Shown here piece by piece: positions 36,030-48,781 of a stretch of 64,000 nt of DNA; position 1 is the stretch's first letter; every line of letters starts with the position of its first letter. The notes beneath the pieces are model-generated. The model saw only the letters and a program-made list of their open reading frames with translations, was not told the origin of the DNA and did no database searches. This DNA is from Chromobotia macracanthus. Lineage: Eukaryota; Chordata; Actinopteri; Cypriniformes; Botiidae. The position numbers and the translations under genes are program-made. The stretch lies in contig JAZGTH010000195.1 in the NCBI GenBank assembly GCA_036877525.1, forward strand, positions 1 through 64,000, read 5' to 3'.

Positions 36030-36104
36030 GAAATGGTGGTACAGTGGTAGAACTCTTGCCTGCCATGCGGGAGGACCAGGGTTCGATTCCCTGGTCCACC
36101 CCCT
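36030..36104 (+). tRNA. tRNA-Gly(GCC)-like with perfect T arm
   Basis: GCC at 36062-36064, T arm GGACCAGGG/CCCTGGTCC as in the 7522 copy, and again followed about 528 bp later by a hairpin derivative. Confidence 0.55.
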
Positions 36105-36557
36105 GGACTTGTTTTGATGATTGTTGATTTCAGCAGATTATGCCTGGAAGGTAAAGAAGTTCCTGATTTTTTTAAATGTTTGTCTTTCCTGACAGATAGC
36201 TTCAGGTATTTATCTCTTTTGCCTGTACTCCCTATAGATTGTTGGAATCCTGACTCCTTTTAAGCCTGGACTCTACCATTGTTTTCCATGTGGTTGGAAT
36301 CCTGACTCCTTTTTACCCTGGACTCTACCATTGTTTTCCATGTGGTAGGAATCCTGACTCCTTTTACCCTGGACTCTACCATTGTTTGCCCTGAGGTTTT
36401 ATGTCTGTGTCTTTTGTGATCAGTGTTTGTCTTTCTGGCATTGTTTTGCTCGTCAGCATGTCTCTTGATTTTCGTTTGCCATGTTCTGTTAAATTCTCTG
36501 GTTTGAGAAGTTCAGATGGGCTAGGTGATGGCAACGAGAATGCTTACTTTTAAATGA

Positions 36558-36583
36558 ATTGGTGGTACAGTGGTACCACCAAT
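36558..36583 (+). repeat. Hairpin derivative of the tRNA-like element
   Basis: ATTGGTGGTAC/GTACCACCAAT around AGTG, then GATTGTTGATTTTGATTTTG. Confidence 0.75.
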
Positions 36584-37206
36584 GATTGTTGATTTTGATT
36601 TTGAAACAATGATTGTTGATTTCAGCAGAATATGCCTGGAAGGTAAACAAGTTCCTGATTTTTTGAGATGTTTGTCTTTCCTGACAGATATCTTTAGGTA
36701 TTTATCTCTTTTGCCTGTACTCCCTATAGATGGTTGGTATCCTGACTCCTTTAAAGCCTGGACTGTACCATTGTTTTCCATGAGGCTGGAATCCTGACTC
36801 ATTTTTACCCTGGACTATACCATTGTTTGCCATGTGGTTGGAATCCTGACTCCATTTTTTGGCTGGACTCTGCCATTGTTTGCCATGTGGTTGGAATCCT
36901 GACTCCTTTAAAGACTGGACTGTACCATTGTTTTCCATGAGGCTGGAATCCTGACTCAGTTTTACCCTGGACTATACCATTGTTTGCCATGTGGTTGGAA
37001 TCCTGACTCCCTTTTAGCTTGGACTCTACCATTGTTTGCCCTGAGGTTTTATGTCTGTGTCTTTTGTGATCAGTGCTTGTCTTTCTGGCATTGTTTTGCT
37101 CGTCAACATGTCTCTTGATTTTCGTTTGCCATGTGCTGTTTCATTCTCTGGTATGAGACGTTTAGATGGATTAGGTGATGGCAACGAGAATGCATTGTTT
37201 TTAAAA

Positions 37207-37278
37207 GAATTGGTGGTACAGTGGTAGAACTCTTGCCTGCCATGCGGGAGGACCAGGGTTCGATTCCCACCCAGGGTA
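37207..37278 (+). tRNA. tRNA-Gly(GCC)-like
   Basis: GCC at 37239-37241, stem CTTGC/GCGGG (one G-T). Both boxes consensus. Confidence 0.6.
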
Positions 37279-37788
37279 ACTTGTTTTGATGACTGTTCAT
37301 TTCAGCAGAATATGCCTGGAAGGTAATTAAGTTCCTGAATTTTTGAGATGTTTGTCTTTCCTGACAGATATCTTCAGGTATTTATCTCTTTTGCCTGTTC
37401 TCCCTATAGATGGTTGGTATCCTGACTCCTTTTAAGCCTGGACTATACCATTGTTTACCATGAGGCTGGAATACTGACTCCTTTTAATTCTGGACTCTAC
37501 CATTGTTTTCCATGTGGTTGGAATCCTGACTACTTTTTTTACCCTGGACTATACCATTGTTTGCCATGTGGTTGGAATCCTGACTCCCTTTTAGCTTGGA
37601 CTCTACCATTGTTTGCCCTGAGGTTTTATGTCTGTGTCTTTTGTGATCAGTGTTTGTCTTTCTGGCATTGTTTTGCTTGGCAGCATGTCTCTTGATTTTC
37701 GTTTGCCATGTGCTGTTAAATTCTCTGGTATGAGAAGTTCAGATGGGTTAGGTGATGGCAACGAGAATGCCTTTGGTTTTTTTTAAAA

Positions 37789-37862
37789 GAATTGGTGGTA
37801 CAGTGGTAGAACTCTTGCCTGCCATGCGGGAGGACCAGGGTTCGATTCTTCCACCCCGGGTA
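37789..37862 (+). tRNA. tRNA-Gly(GCC)-like
   Basis: GCC at 37821-37823; the 3' strand is altered to TTCCACCCCGGG. Neighbouring flanks carry several extra T bases (GGTTTTTTTTAAAAG, CTTTTAGGTATTTTTATC). Confidence 0.5.
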
Positions 37863-38267
37863 ACTTGTTTTGATGATCTGTTTATTTCAGCAGAATATGC
37901 CTGGAAGGTAAAGAAGTTCCTGATTTTTTTAAATGTTTGTCTTTTCCTGACAGATATCTTTTAGGTATTTTTATCTCTTTTGCCTGTTCTCCCTATAGAT
38001 GGTTGGTATCCTGACTCCTTTTAAGCCTGGACTCTACCATTGTTTTCCATGAGGTTGGAATCCTGACTCCTTTTACCCTGGACTCTACCATTGTTTGCCC
38101 TGAGGTTTTATGTCTGTGTCTTTTGTGATCAGTGTTTGTCTTTCTGGCATTGTTTTGCTCGTCAGCATGTCTCTTGATTTTCGTTTGCCATGTTCTGTTT
38201 AATTCTCTGGTTTGAGAAGTTCAGATGGGCTAGGTGATGGCAACGAGAATGCCTTACTTTTAAATGA

Positions 38268-38313
38268 ATTGGTGGTACAGTGGTAGCACCAATGATTGTT
38301 GATTCCCACCCAG
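38268..38313 (+). repeat. Imperfect hairpin derivative retaining T-arm remnant
   Basis: ATTGGTGGTAC...GTAGCACCAAT with one mismatch, then GATTCCCACCCAG, a leftover of the B-box and 3' region. This may be an intermediate between a full element and the perfect hairpin. Confidence 0.65.
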
Positions 38314-38926
38314 TTGATTGTTGAAACAATGATTGTTGATTTCAGCAGAATATGCCTGGAAGGTAAACAAGTTCCTGATTTTTTGAGATGTTTGTCTTTC
38401 CTGACAGATATCTTTAGGTATTTATCTCTTTTGCCTGTTCTCCCTATAGATGGTTGGTATCCTGACTCCTTTAAAGCCTGGACTGTTCCATTGTTTTCCA
38501 TGAGGCTGGAATCCTGACTCATTTTTACCCTGGACTATACCATTGTTTGCCATGTGGTTGGAATTCTGACTCCATTTTTTGGCTGGACTCTGCCATTGTT
38601 TGCCATGTGGTTGGAATCCTGACTCCTTTAAAGACTGGACTGTACCATTGTTTTCCATGAGGCTGGAATCCTGACTCATTTTTACCCTGGACTATACCAT
38701 TGTTTGCCATGTGGTTGGAATCCTGACTCCCTTTTAGCTTGGACTCTACCATTGTTTGCCCTGAGGTTTTATGTCTGTGTCTTTTGTGATCAGTGTTTGT
38801 CTTTCTGGCATTGTTTTGCTTGGCAGCATGTCTCTTGATTTTCGTTTGCCATGTGCTGTTTCATTCTCTGGTATGAGACGTTTAGATGGATTAGGTGATG
38901 GCAACGAGAATGCGTTGTTTTTAAAA

Positions 38927-38998
38927 GAATTGGTGGTACAGTGGTAGAACTCTTGCCTGCCATGCGGGAGGACCAGGGTTCGATTCCCACCCAGGGTA
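38927..38998 (+). tRNA. tRNA-Gly(GCC)-like
   Basis: GCC at 38959-38961; flank marker TATGAGACGTTTAGATGG upstream. Confidence 0.6.
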
Positions 38999-39608
38999 GC
39001 TTGTTTTGATGATTGCTGATTTCAGCAGAATATGCCTGGAAGGTAATCAAGTTCCTGATTTTTTGAGATGTTTGTCTTTCCTGACAGATATCTTCAGGTA
39101 TTTATCTCTTTTGCCTGTTCTCCCTATAGATGGTTGGTATCCTGACTCCTTTTAAGCCTGGACTATACCATTGTTTACCATGAGGCTGGAATACTGACTC
39201 CTTTTAATTCTGGACTCTACCATTGTTTTCCATGTGGTTGGAATCCTGAATACTTTTTTTTACCCTGGACTATACCATTGTTTGCCATGTGGTTGGAATC
39301 CTGACTCCTTTAAAGACTGGACTGTACCATTGTTTTCCATGAGGCTGGAATCCTGACTCAGTTTTACCCTGGACTATACCATTGTTTGCCATGTGGTTGG
39401 AATCCTGACTCCCTTTTAGCTTGGACTCTACCATTGTTTGCCCTGAGGTTTTATGTCTGTGTCTTTTGTGATCAGTGCTTGTCTTTCTGGCATTGTTTTG
39501 CTCGTCAGCATGTCTCTTGATTTTCGTTTGCCATGTGCTGTTTCATTCTCTGGTATGAGACGTTTAGATGGATTAGGTGATGGCAACGAGAATGCCTTGT
39601 TTTTAAAA

Positions 39609-39680
39609 GAATTGGTGGTACAGTGGTAGAACTCTTGCCTGCCATGCGGGAGGACCAGGGTTCGATTCCCACCCAGGGTA
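39609..39680 (+). tRNA. tRNA-Gly(GCC)-like
   Basis: GCC at 39641-39643; the element is identical to the 38927 copy over the boxes and anticodon arm. Confidence 0.6.
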
Positions 39681-40530
39681 GCTTGTTTTGATGATTGTTG
39701 ATTTCAGCAGAATATGCCTGGAAGGTAATCAAGTTCCTGATTTTTTGAGATGTTTGTCTTTCCTGACAGATATCTTCAGGTATTTATCTCTTTTGCCTGT
39801 TCTCCCTATAGATGGTTGGTATCCTGACTCCTTTTAAGCCTGGACTATACCATTGTTTACCATGAGGCTGGAATACTGACTCCTTTTAATTCTGGACTCT
39901 ACCATTGTTTTCCATGTGGTTGGAATCCTGAATACTTTTTTTTACCCTGGACTATACCATTGTTTGCCATGTGGTTGGAATCCTGACTCCTTTAAAGACT
40001 GGACTGTACCATTGTTTTCCATGAGGCTGGAATCCTGACTCATTTTTACCCTGGACTATACCATTGTTTGCCATGTGACTTGTTTTGATGATTGTTGATT
40101 TCAGCAGAATATGCCTGGAAGGTAATCAAGTTCCTGATTTTTTGAGATGTTTGTCTTTCCTGACAGATATCTTCAGGTATTTATCTCTTTTGCCTGTTCT
40201 CCCTATAGATGGTTGGTATCCTGACTCCTTTTAAGCCTGGACTATACCATTGTTTTCCATGTGGTTGGAATCCTGACTACTTTTTTTACCCTGGACTATA
40301 CCATTGTTTGCCATGTGGTTGGAATCCTGACTCCCTTTTAGCTTGGACTCTACCATTGTTTGCCCTGAGGTTTTATGTCTGTGTCTTTTGTGATCAGTGC
40401 TTGTCTTTCTGGCATTGTTTTGCTCGTCAGCATGTCTCTTGATTTTCGTTTGCCATGTGCTGTTTCATTCTCTGGTATGAGACGTTTAGATGGATTAGGT
40501 GATGGCAACGAGAATGCGTTGTTTTTAAAA

Positions 40531-40602
40531 GAATTGGTGGTACAGTGGTAGAACTCTTGCCTGCCATGCGGGAGGACCAGGGTTCGATTCCCACCCAGGG
40601 TA
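40531..40602 (+). tRNA. tRNA-Gly(GCC)-like
   Basis: GCC at 40563-40565. Preceded by a core at about 40077 that lacks the element, hence the 922-bp spacing. Confidence 0.6.
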
Positions 40603-41608
40603 GCTTGTTTTGATGATTGTTGATTTCAGCAGAATATGCCTGGAAGGTAATAAAATTCCGTGATTTTTTGAGATGTTTGTATTTCCTGACAGATAGCTTT
40701 AGGTATTTATCTCTTTTGCCTGAACTCCCTAAAGATTGTTGGTATCCTGACTCATTTTTACCCTGGACTATACCATTGTTTGCCAAGAGGCTGGAATACT
40801 GACTCCTTTTAATTCTGGACTCTACCATTGTTTTCCATGTGGTTGGAATCCTGGCTACTTTTTTTACCCTGGACTATACCATTGTTTGCCATGTGGTTGG
40901 AATCCTGACTCCTTTAAAGCCTGGACTGTACCATTGTTTTCCATGAGGCTGGAATCCTGACTCATTTTTACCCTGGACTATACCATTGTTTGCCATGTGA
41001 CTTGTTTTGATGATTGTTGATTTCAGCAGAATATGCCTGGAAGGTAATCAAGTTCCTGATTTTTTGAGATGTTTGTCTTTCCTGACAGATATCTTCAGGT
41101 ATTTATCTCTTTTGCCTGTTCTCCCTATAGATGGTTGGTATCCTGACTCCTTTTAAGCCTGGACTATACCATTGTTTACCATGAGGTTGGAATACTGACT
41201 CCTTTTAATTCTGGACTCTACCATTGTTTTCCATGTGGTTGGAATCCTGACTACTTTTTTTACCCTGGACTATACCATTGTTTGCCATGTGGTTGGAATC
41301 CTGACTCCTTTAAAGACTGGACTGTACCATTGTTTTCCATGAGGCTGGAATCCTGACTCAGTTTTACCCTGGACTATACCATTGTTTGCCATGTGGTTGG
41401 AATCCTGACTCCCTTTTAGCTTGGACTCTACCATTGTTTGCCCTGAGGTTTTATGTCTGTGTCTTTTGTGATCAGTGTTTGTCTTTCTGGCATTGTTTTG
41501 CTTGGCAGCATGTCTCTTGATTTTCGTTTGCCATGTGCTGTTAAATTCTCTGGTATGAGAAGTTCAGATGGATTAGGTGATGGCAACGAGAATGCCTTGT
41601 TTTTAAAA

Positions 41609-41680
41609 GAATTGGTGGTACAGTGGTAGAACTCTTGCCTGCCATGCGGGAGGACCAGGGTTCGATTCCCACCCAGGGAA
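41609..41680 (+). tRNA. tRNA-Gly(GCC)-like
   Basis: GCC at 41641-41643; 3' end GGGAAA weakens the acceptor. Preceded by another element-less core at about 40998. Confidence 0.55.
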
Positions 41681-42185
41681 ACTTGTTTTGATGATTGTTG
41701 ATTTCAGCAGAATATGCCTGGAAGGTAATCAAGTTCCTGATTTTTTTAGATGTTTGTCTTTCCTGACAGATATCTTCAGGTATTTATCTCTTTTGCCTGT
41801 TCTCCCTATAGATGGTTGGTATCCTGACTCCTTTTAAGCCTGGACTATACCATTGTTTGCCATGAGGCTGGAATACTGACTCCTTTTAATTCTGGACTCT
41901 ACCATTGTTTTCCATGTGGTTGGAATCCTGACTACTTTTTTTACCCTGGACTATACCATTGTTTGCCATGTGGTTGGAATCCTGACTCCCTTTTAGCTTG
42001 GACTCTACCATTGTTTGCCCTGAGGTTTTATGTCTGTGTCTTTTGTGATCAGTGTTTGTCTTTCTGGCATTGTTTTGCTTGGCAGCATGTCTCTTGATTT
42101 TCGTTTGCCATGTGCTGTTAAATTCTCTGGTATGAGAAGTTCAGATGGATTAGGTGATGGCAACGAGAATGCCTTGTTTTTAAAA

Positions 42186-42257
42186 GAATTGGTGGTACAG
42201 TGGTAGAACTCTTGCCTGCCATGCGGGAGGACCAGGGTTTGATTCCCACCCAGGGAA
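42186..42257 (+). tRNA. tRNA-Gly(GCC)-like, altered B box
   Basis: GCC at 42218-42220. The B box reads GGTTTGATTCC, losing the near-invariant C, so Pol III promoter strength should fall. Confidence 0.5.
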
Positions 42258-42709
42258 ACTTGTTTTGATGATTGTTGATTTCAGCAGAATATGCCTGGAA
42301 GGTAAAGAAGTTCCTGATTTTTTTAAATGTTTGTCTTTCCTGACAGATAGCTTCAGGTATTTATCTCTTTTGCCTGTACTCCCTATAGATTGTTGGAATC
42401 CTGACTCCTTTTAAGCCTGGACTCTACCATTGTTTTCCATGTGGTTGGAATCCTGACTCCTTTTTACCCTGGACTCTACCATTGTTTTCCATGTGGTAAG
42501 GAATCCTGACTCCTTTTTACCCTGGACTCTACCATTGTTTGCCCTGAGTTTTTATGTCTGTGTCTTTTGTGATCAGTTCTTGTCTTTCTGGCATTGTTTG
42601 CTCGTCAGCATGTCTCTTGATTTTCGTTTGCCATGTGCTGTTTAATTCTCTTTTTTGAGAAGTTCAGATGGGCTAGGTGATGGCAACGAGAATGCTTGCT
42701 TTTAAATGA

Positions 42710-42752
42710 ATTGGTGGTACAGTGGTACCACTTCCGCGTGGGGGACCCAATG
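42710..42752 (+). pseudogene. Partial element, hairpin-like with GC-rich remnant
   Basis: ATTGGTGGTACAGTGGTACCAC and then TTCCGCGTGGGGGACCCAAT. Half of the hairpin arm is present, then an unrelated-looking GC-rich piece, then GATTGTT repeats. Confidence 0.55.
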
Positions 42753-43650
42753 ATTGTTGATTGTTGAAACAATAATTGATGATTTCAGCAGAATATGCCT
42801 GGAAGGTAAACAAGTTCCTGATTTTTTGAGATGTTTGTCTTTCCTGACAGATATCTTCAGGTATTTATCTCTTTTGCCTGTTCTCCCTATAGATGGTTGG
42901 TATCCTGACTCCTTTTAAGCCTGGACTATACTATTGTTTACCATGAGGCTGGAATACTGACTCCTTTAAAGCCTGGACTGTACCATTGTTTCAATGAGGC
43001 TGGAATCCTGACTCATTTTTACCCTGGACTATACCATTGTTTGCCAGGGTAACTTGTTTTGATGATTGTTGATTTCAGCAGAATATGCCTGGAAGGTAAT
43101 CAAGTTCCTGATTTTTTGAGATGTTTGTCTTTCCTGACAGATATCTTGTATTTATCTCTTTCTGTTTCCCATAGATGGTTGGTATCCTGACTCCTTTTAA
43201 GCCTGGACTCTACCATTGTTTTCCATGAGGCTGGAATCCTGACTCCTTTTAACCCTGGACTCTACCATTGTTTTCCATGTGGTTGGAATCCTGACTACTT
43301 TTTTGCCTGGGACTCTACCATTGTTTGCCATGTGGTTGGAATCCTGACTCCTTTAAAGCCTGGACTGTACCATTGTTTTCCATGAGGCTGGAATCCTGAC
43401 TCATTTTTACCCTGGACTATACCATTGTTTGCCATGTGGTTGGAATCCTGACTCCCTTTTAGCTTGGACTCTACCATTGTTTGCCCTGAGTTTTTATGTC
43501 TGTGTCTTTTGTGATCAGTTCTTGTCTTTCTGGCATTGTTTGCTCGTCAGCATGTCTCTTGATTTTCGTTTGCCATGTGCTGTTTCATTCTCTGGTATGA
43601 GACGTTTAGATGGATTAGGTGATGGCAACGAGAATGCCTTGTTTTTAACA

Positions 43651-43722
43651 GAATTGGTGGTACAGTGGTAGAACTCTTGCCTGCCATGCGGGAGGACCAG
43701 GGTTCGATTCCCACCCAGGGCA
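43651..43722 (+). tRNA. tRNA-Gly(GCC)-like
   Basis: GCC at 43683-43685. The 3' end GGGCA pairs with G1. Upstream TTTTTAACAG differs from TTTTTAAAAG. Confidence 0.6.
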
Positions 43723-44306
43723 ACTTGTTTTGATGATTGTTGATTTCAGCAGAATATGACTGGAAGGTAATCAAGTTCCTGATTTTTTAAATGTTTGTCT
43801 TTCCTGACAGATATCTTCAGGTATTTATCTCTTTTGCCTGTACTCCCTATAGATGGTTGGAATCCTGACTCCTTTTAAGCCTGGACTCTACCATTGTTTT
43901 CTATGAGCTGGAATCCTGACTCCTTTTTAAGCCTGGACTCTACCATTGTTTTCCATGTGGTTGGAATCCTGACTCTTTTTGCCTGGACTCTACCATTGTT
44001 TTGTGTTTAATCCTGGACTCTACCATTGTTTTCCATGAGGTTGGAATCCTGACTACTTTTTTTACCCTGGACTATACCATTGTTTGCCATGTGGTTGGAA
44101 TCCTGACTCCCTTTTAGCTTGGACTCTACCATTGTTTGCCCTGAGGTTTTATGTCTGTGTCTTTTGTGATCAGTGTTTGTCTTTCTGGCATTGTTTTGCT
44201 TGGCAGCATGTCTCTTGATTTTCGTTTGCCATGTGCTGTTAAATTCTCTGGTATGAGAAGTTCAGATGGGCTAGGTGATGGCAACGAGAATGCCTTGCTT
44301 TTAAAA

Positions 44307-44376
44307 GAATTGGTGGTACAGTGGTAGAACTCTTGCCTGCCATGGGAGGACCAGGGTTCGATTCCCACCCAGGGCG
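44307..44376 (+). tRNA. tRNA-Gly(GCC)-like, short anticodon stem
   Basis: GCC at 44339-44341; CG is deleted from the 3' side of the anticodon stem (CCATGGGAGG), so the stem cannot form normally. Confidence 0.45.
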
Positions 44377-44881
44377 ACTTGTTTTGATGATTGTTGATTT
44401 CAGCAGAATATGCCTGGAAGGTAATGAAGTTCCTGATTTTTTGAGATGTTTGTCTTTCCTGACAGATATCTTCAGGTATTTATCTCTTTTGCCTGTTCTC
44501 CCTATAGATGGTTGGAATCCTGACTCCTTTTTAAGCCTGGACTCTACCATTGTTTGCCATGAGGCTGGAATCCTGACTCCTTTTTAGCCTGGACTCTACC
44601 ATTGTTTTCCATGTGGTTGGAATCCTGACTACTTTTTTACCCTGGACTATACCATTGTTTGCCATGTGGTTGGAATCCTGACTCCCTTTTAGCTTGGACT
44701 CTACCATTGTTTGCCCTGAGGTTTTATGTCTGTGTCTTTTGTGATCAGTGTTTGTCTTTCTGGCATTGTTTTGCTCGTCAGCATGTCTCTTGATTTTCGT
44801 TTGCCATGTGCTGTTTAATTCTCTGGTTTGAGAAGTTCAGATGGGCTAGGTGATGGCAACGAGAATGCCTTGTTTTTAAAA

Positions 44882-44940
44882 GAATTGGTGGTACAGTGGT
44901 ACAACTCATGCTTGCATGGGGAGGACCATTGTTCGATTCA
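44882..44940 (+). pseudogene. tRNA-like, degraded
   Basis: A box kept, anticodon arm scrambled (ACTCATGCTTGCATGGGGAGG), B-box remnant GTTCGATTCA, then direct joining to AATGATTGTTG. Confidence 0.55.
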
Positions 44941-45588
44941 ATAATGATTGTTGATTTCAGCAGAATATGCCTGGAAGGTAATCAAGTTCCTGATTTTTTG
45001 AGATGTTTGTCTTTCCTGACAGATATCTTTAGGTGTTTATCTCTTTTGCCTGTTCTCCCTATAGATGGTTGGTATACTGACTCCTTTAAAGCCTGGACTG
45101 TACCATTGTTTTCCATGAGGCTGGAATACTGACTCCTTTTAAGCCTGGACTCTACCATTGTTTTCCATGTGGTTGGAATCCTGACTCATTTTTACCCTGG
45201 ACTATACCATTGTTTGCCATGTGGTTGGAATCCCCCCTGATTGGCTGGACTCTACCATTGTTTGCCATGTGGTTGGAATCCTGACTCCTTTTAAGCCTGG
45301 ACTCTACCATTGTTTTCCATGTGGTTGGAATCCTGACTCCTTTTTACCCTGGACTATACCATTGTTTGCCATGTGGTTGGAATCCTGACTCCCTTTTAGC
45401 TTGGACTCTACCATTGTTTGCCCTGAGGTTTTATGTCTGTGTCTTTTGTGATCAGTGTTTGTCTTTCTGGCATTGTTTTGCTTGGCAGCATGTCTCTTGA
45501 TTTTCGTTTGCCATGTGCTGTTAAATTCTCTAGTATGAGAAGTTCAGATGGGCTAGGTGATGGCAACGAGAATGCCTTGTTTTTAAAA

Positions 45589-45660
45589 GAATTGGTGGTA
45601 CAGTGGTAGAACTCTTGCCTGCCATGCGGGAGGACCAGGGTTCGATTCCCACCCAGGGTA
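45589..45660 (+). tRNA. tRNA-Gly(GCC)-like
   Basis: GCC at 45621-45623, consensus boxes, 3' end GGGTA. Confidence 0.6.
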
Positions 45661-46193
45661 ACTTGTTTTGATGATTGTTGATTTCAGCAGAATATGCCTG
45701 GAAGGTAATGAAGTTCCTGATTTTTTGAGATGTTTGTCTTTCCTGACAGATATCTTCAGGTATTTATCTCTTTTGCCTGTTCTCCCTATAGATGGTTGGT
45801 ATCCTGACTCCTTTTAAGCCTGGACTATACCATTGTTTGCCATGAGGCTGGAATACTGACTCCTTTTAATTCTGGACTCTACCATTGTTTTCCATGTGGT
45901 TGGAATCCTGACTACTTTTTTACCCTGGACTATACCATTGTTTGCCATGTGGTTGGAATCCTGACTCCTTTTTACCCTGGACTCTACCATTGTTTGCCCT
46001 GAGGTTTTTATTTGGTCCATTTTTGCCCTGAGGTTTTATGTCTGTGTCTTTGTGTTTCAGTGTTTGTCTTTCTGGCATTGTTTTGCTCGTCAGCATGTCT
46101 CTTGATTTTCGTTTGCCATGTGCTGTTTAATTCTCTGGTATGAGACGTTCAGATGGGCTAGGTGATGGCAACGAGAATGCCTTGTTTTTAAAA

Positions 46194-46262
46194 GAATTGG
46201 TGGTACAGTGGTAGAACTCTTGCCTGCCATGGAGGACCAGGGTTCGATTCCCACCCAGGCTA
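46194..46262 (+). tRNA. tRNA-Gly(GCC)-like, deleted anticodon stem
   Basis: GCC at 46226-46228, but GCGG after the loop is deleted (GCCATGGAGG). Promoter boxes are intact. Confidence 0.42.
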
Positions 46263-46819
46263 ACTTGTTTTGATGATTGTTGATTTCAGCAGAATATGCC
46301 TGGAAGGTAATCAAGTTCCTGATTTTTTGAGATGTTTGTCTTTCCTGACAGATATCTTCAGGTATTTATCTCTTTTGCCTGTTCTCCATTAGTTGGTATT
46401 TGTTGGAATCCTGACTCTTTTTACCCTATATACCATTGTTTGCCATTGGTTGGAATCCTGACTCTTTTTAAGCCTGGACTCTACCATTGTTTGCCATGTG
46501 GTTGGAATCCTGACTACTTTGCATTCTGGACTCTACCATTGTTTTCCATGTGGTTGGAATCCTGACTACTTTTTTTACCCTGGATTATACCATTGTTTGC
46601 CATGTGGTTGGAATCCTGACTCCCTTTTAGCTTGGACTCTACCATTGTTTGCCCTGAGGTTTTATGTCTGTGTCTTTTGTGATCAGTGCTTGTCTTTCTG
46701 GCATTGTTTTGCTTGGCAGCATGTCTCTTGATTTTCGTTTGCCATGTGCTGTTAAATTCTCTGGTATGAGAAGTTCAGATGGATTAGGTGATGGCAACGA
46801 GAATGCCTTGTTTTAAAAA

Positions 46820-46891
46820 GAATTGGTGGTACAGTGGTAGAACTCTTGCCTGCCATGCGGGAGGACCAGGGTTCAATTCCCACCCAGGGTG
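46820..46891 (+). tRNA. tRNA-Gly(GCC)-like
   Basis: GCC at 46852-46854; the B box is GGTTCAATTCC, which still fits the Pol III consensus. Confidence 0.58.
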
Positions 46892-47389
46892 ACTTGTTTT
46901 GTTGATTTCAGCAGAATATGCCTGGAAGGTAATCAAGTTCCTGATTTTTTGAGATGTTTGTCTTTCCTGACAGATATCTTCAGGTATTTATCTCTTTTGC
47001 CTGTTCTCCCTATAGATGGTTGGTATCCTGACTCCTTTTAAGCCTGGACTATACTATTGTTTGCCATGAGGCTGGAATACTGACTCCTTTTAATTCTGGA
47101 CTCTACCATTGTTTTCCATGTGGTTGGAATCCTGACTACTTTTTTTACCCTGGACTATACCATTGTTTGCCATGTGGTTGGAATCCTGACTCCCTTTTAC
47201 CTTGGACTCTACCATTGTTTGCCCTGAGGTTTTATGTCTGTGTCTTTTGTGATCAGTGTTTGTCTTTCTGGCATTGTTTTGCTCGGCAGCATGTCTCTTG
47301 ATTTTTGTTTGCCATGTGCTGTTTCATTCTCTGGTATGAGACGTTTAGATGGGCTAGGTGATGGCAACGAGAATGCCTTGTTTTTAAAA

Positions 47390-47450
47390 GAATTGGTGGT
47401 ACAGTGGTAAATTGCCTGGAACACCAGGGTCATTGTTGATTCCGTTGTAA
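47390..47450 (+). pseudogene. tRNA-like, degraded
   Basis: A box kept (TGGTACAGTGG), then GTAAATTGCCTGGAACACCAGGG and no B box. Surrounding sequence to 47680 is also irregular, which may reflect poor consensus. Confidence 0.5.
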
Positions 47451-47765
47451 CATGATTGTTGATTTCAGCAGAATATGCCTGGAAGGTAATCAAGTTCCTG
47501 ATTTTTTGAGATGTTTGTCTTTCCTGACAGATATCTTCAGGTATTTATCTCTTTTGCCTGTTCTCCCTATAGATGGTTGGTATCCTGACTCCTTTTAAGC
47601 CTGGATACATTTTCATAGGCTGGAATCCTACTCTTTAATCCTGGACTCTACCATTGTTTTCCATGTGGTGAACGCGGTTGCTCTACCATTGTTTACCATG
47701 AGGCTGGAATCCTGGCTACTTTTTTTACCCTGGACTATACCATTGTTTGCCATGTGGTTGGAATC

Positions 47766-47900
47766 CTGACTCCCTTTTAGCTTGGACTCTACCATTGTTT
47801 GCCATGTGGTTGGAATCCTGACTCCCTTTTAGCTTGGACTCTACCATTGTTTGCCATGTGGTTGGAATCCTGACTCCCTTTTAGCTTGGACTATACCATT
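47766..47900 (+). repeat. Identical tandem minisatellite copies (52 bp)
   Basis: TCCCTTTTAGCTTGGACT blocks repeat three times with almost no difference, as they do again at 49030-49165. Elsewhere adjacent copies differ, so these are recent local amplifications. Confidence 0.7.
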
Positions 47901-48073
47901 GTTTGCCCTGAGGTTTTATGTCTGTGTCTTTTGTGATCAGTGTTTGTCTTTCTGGCATTGTTTTGCTTGGCAGCATGTCTCTTGATTTTCGTTTGCCATG
48001 TGCTGTTAAATTCTCTGGTATGAGAAGTTCAGATGGGCTAGGTGATGGCAACGAGAATGCCTTACTTTTAAAA

Positions 48074-48152
48074 GAAATGGTGGTACAGTGGTAGAACTCT
48101 TGCCTGCCATGCGGGAGAACCAGGCGTCCAGCCTCGATTCCCACCCAGGGTA
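48074..48152 (+). tRNA. tRNA-Gly(GCC)-like with broken T arm
   Basis: GCC at 48106-48108. The T arm reads CAGGCGTCCAGCCTCGATTCC, with inserted bases and a damaged B box. Confidence 0.4.
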
Positions 48153-48709
48153 ACTTGTTTTGATGATTGTTGATTTCAGCAGAATATGCCTGGAAGGTAA
48201 TGAAGTTCCTGATTTTTTGAGATGTTTGTCTTTCCTGACAGATATCTTCAGGTATTTATCTCTTTTGCCTGAACTCCCTATAGATTGTTGGTATCCTGAC
48301 TCCTTTTTACCCTGGACTATACCATTGTTTGCCATGAGGCTGGAATACTGACTCCTTTTAATTCTGGACTCTACCATTGTTTTCCATGTGGTTGGAATCC
48401 TGGCTACTTTTTTTACCCTGGACTATACCATTGCTTGCCATATGGTTGGAATCCTGACTTCTATTAAGCCTGGACTATACCATTGTTTGCCATGTGGTTG
48501 GAATCGTGACTCCCTTTTAGCTTGGACTCTACCATTGTTTGCCCTGAGGTTTTATGTCTGTGTCTTTTGTGATCAGTGTTTGTCTTTCTGGCATTGTTTT
48601 GCTCGGCAGCATGTCTCTTGATTTTCGTTTGCCATGTGCTGTTTCATTCTCTGGTATGAGACGTTTAGATGGATTAGGTGATGGCAACGAGAATGCCTTG
48701 TTTTTAAAA

Positions 48710-48781
48710 GAATTGGTGGTACAGTGGTAGAACTCTTGCCTGCCATGCGGGAGGACCAGGGTTCGATTCACACCCAGGGTA
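48710..48781 (+). tRNA. tRNA-Gly(GCC)-like
   Basis: GCC at 48742-48744; B box GGTTCGATTCA has one change at the last base. Confidence 0.55.
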
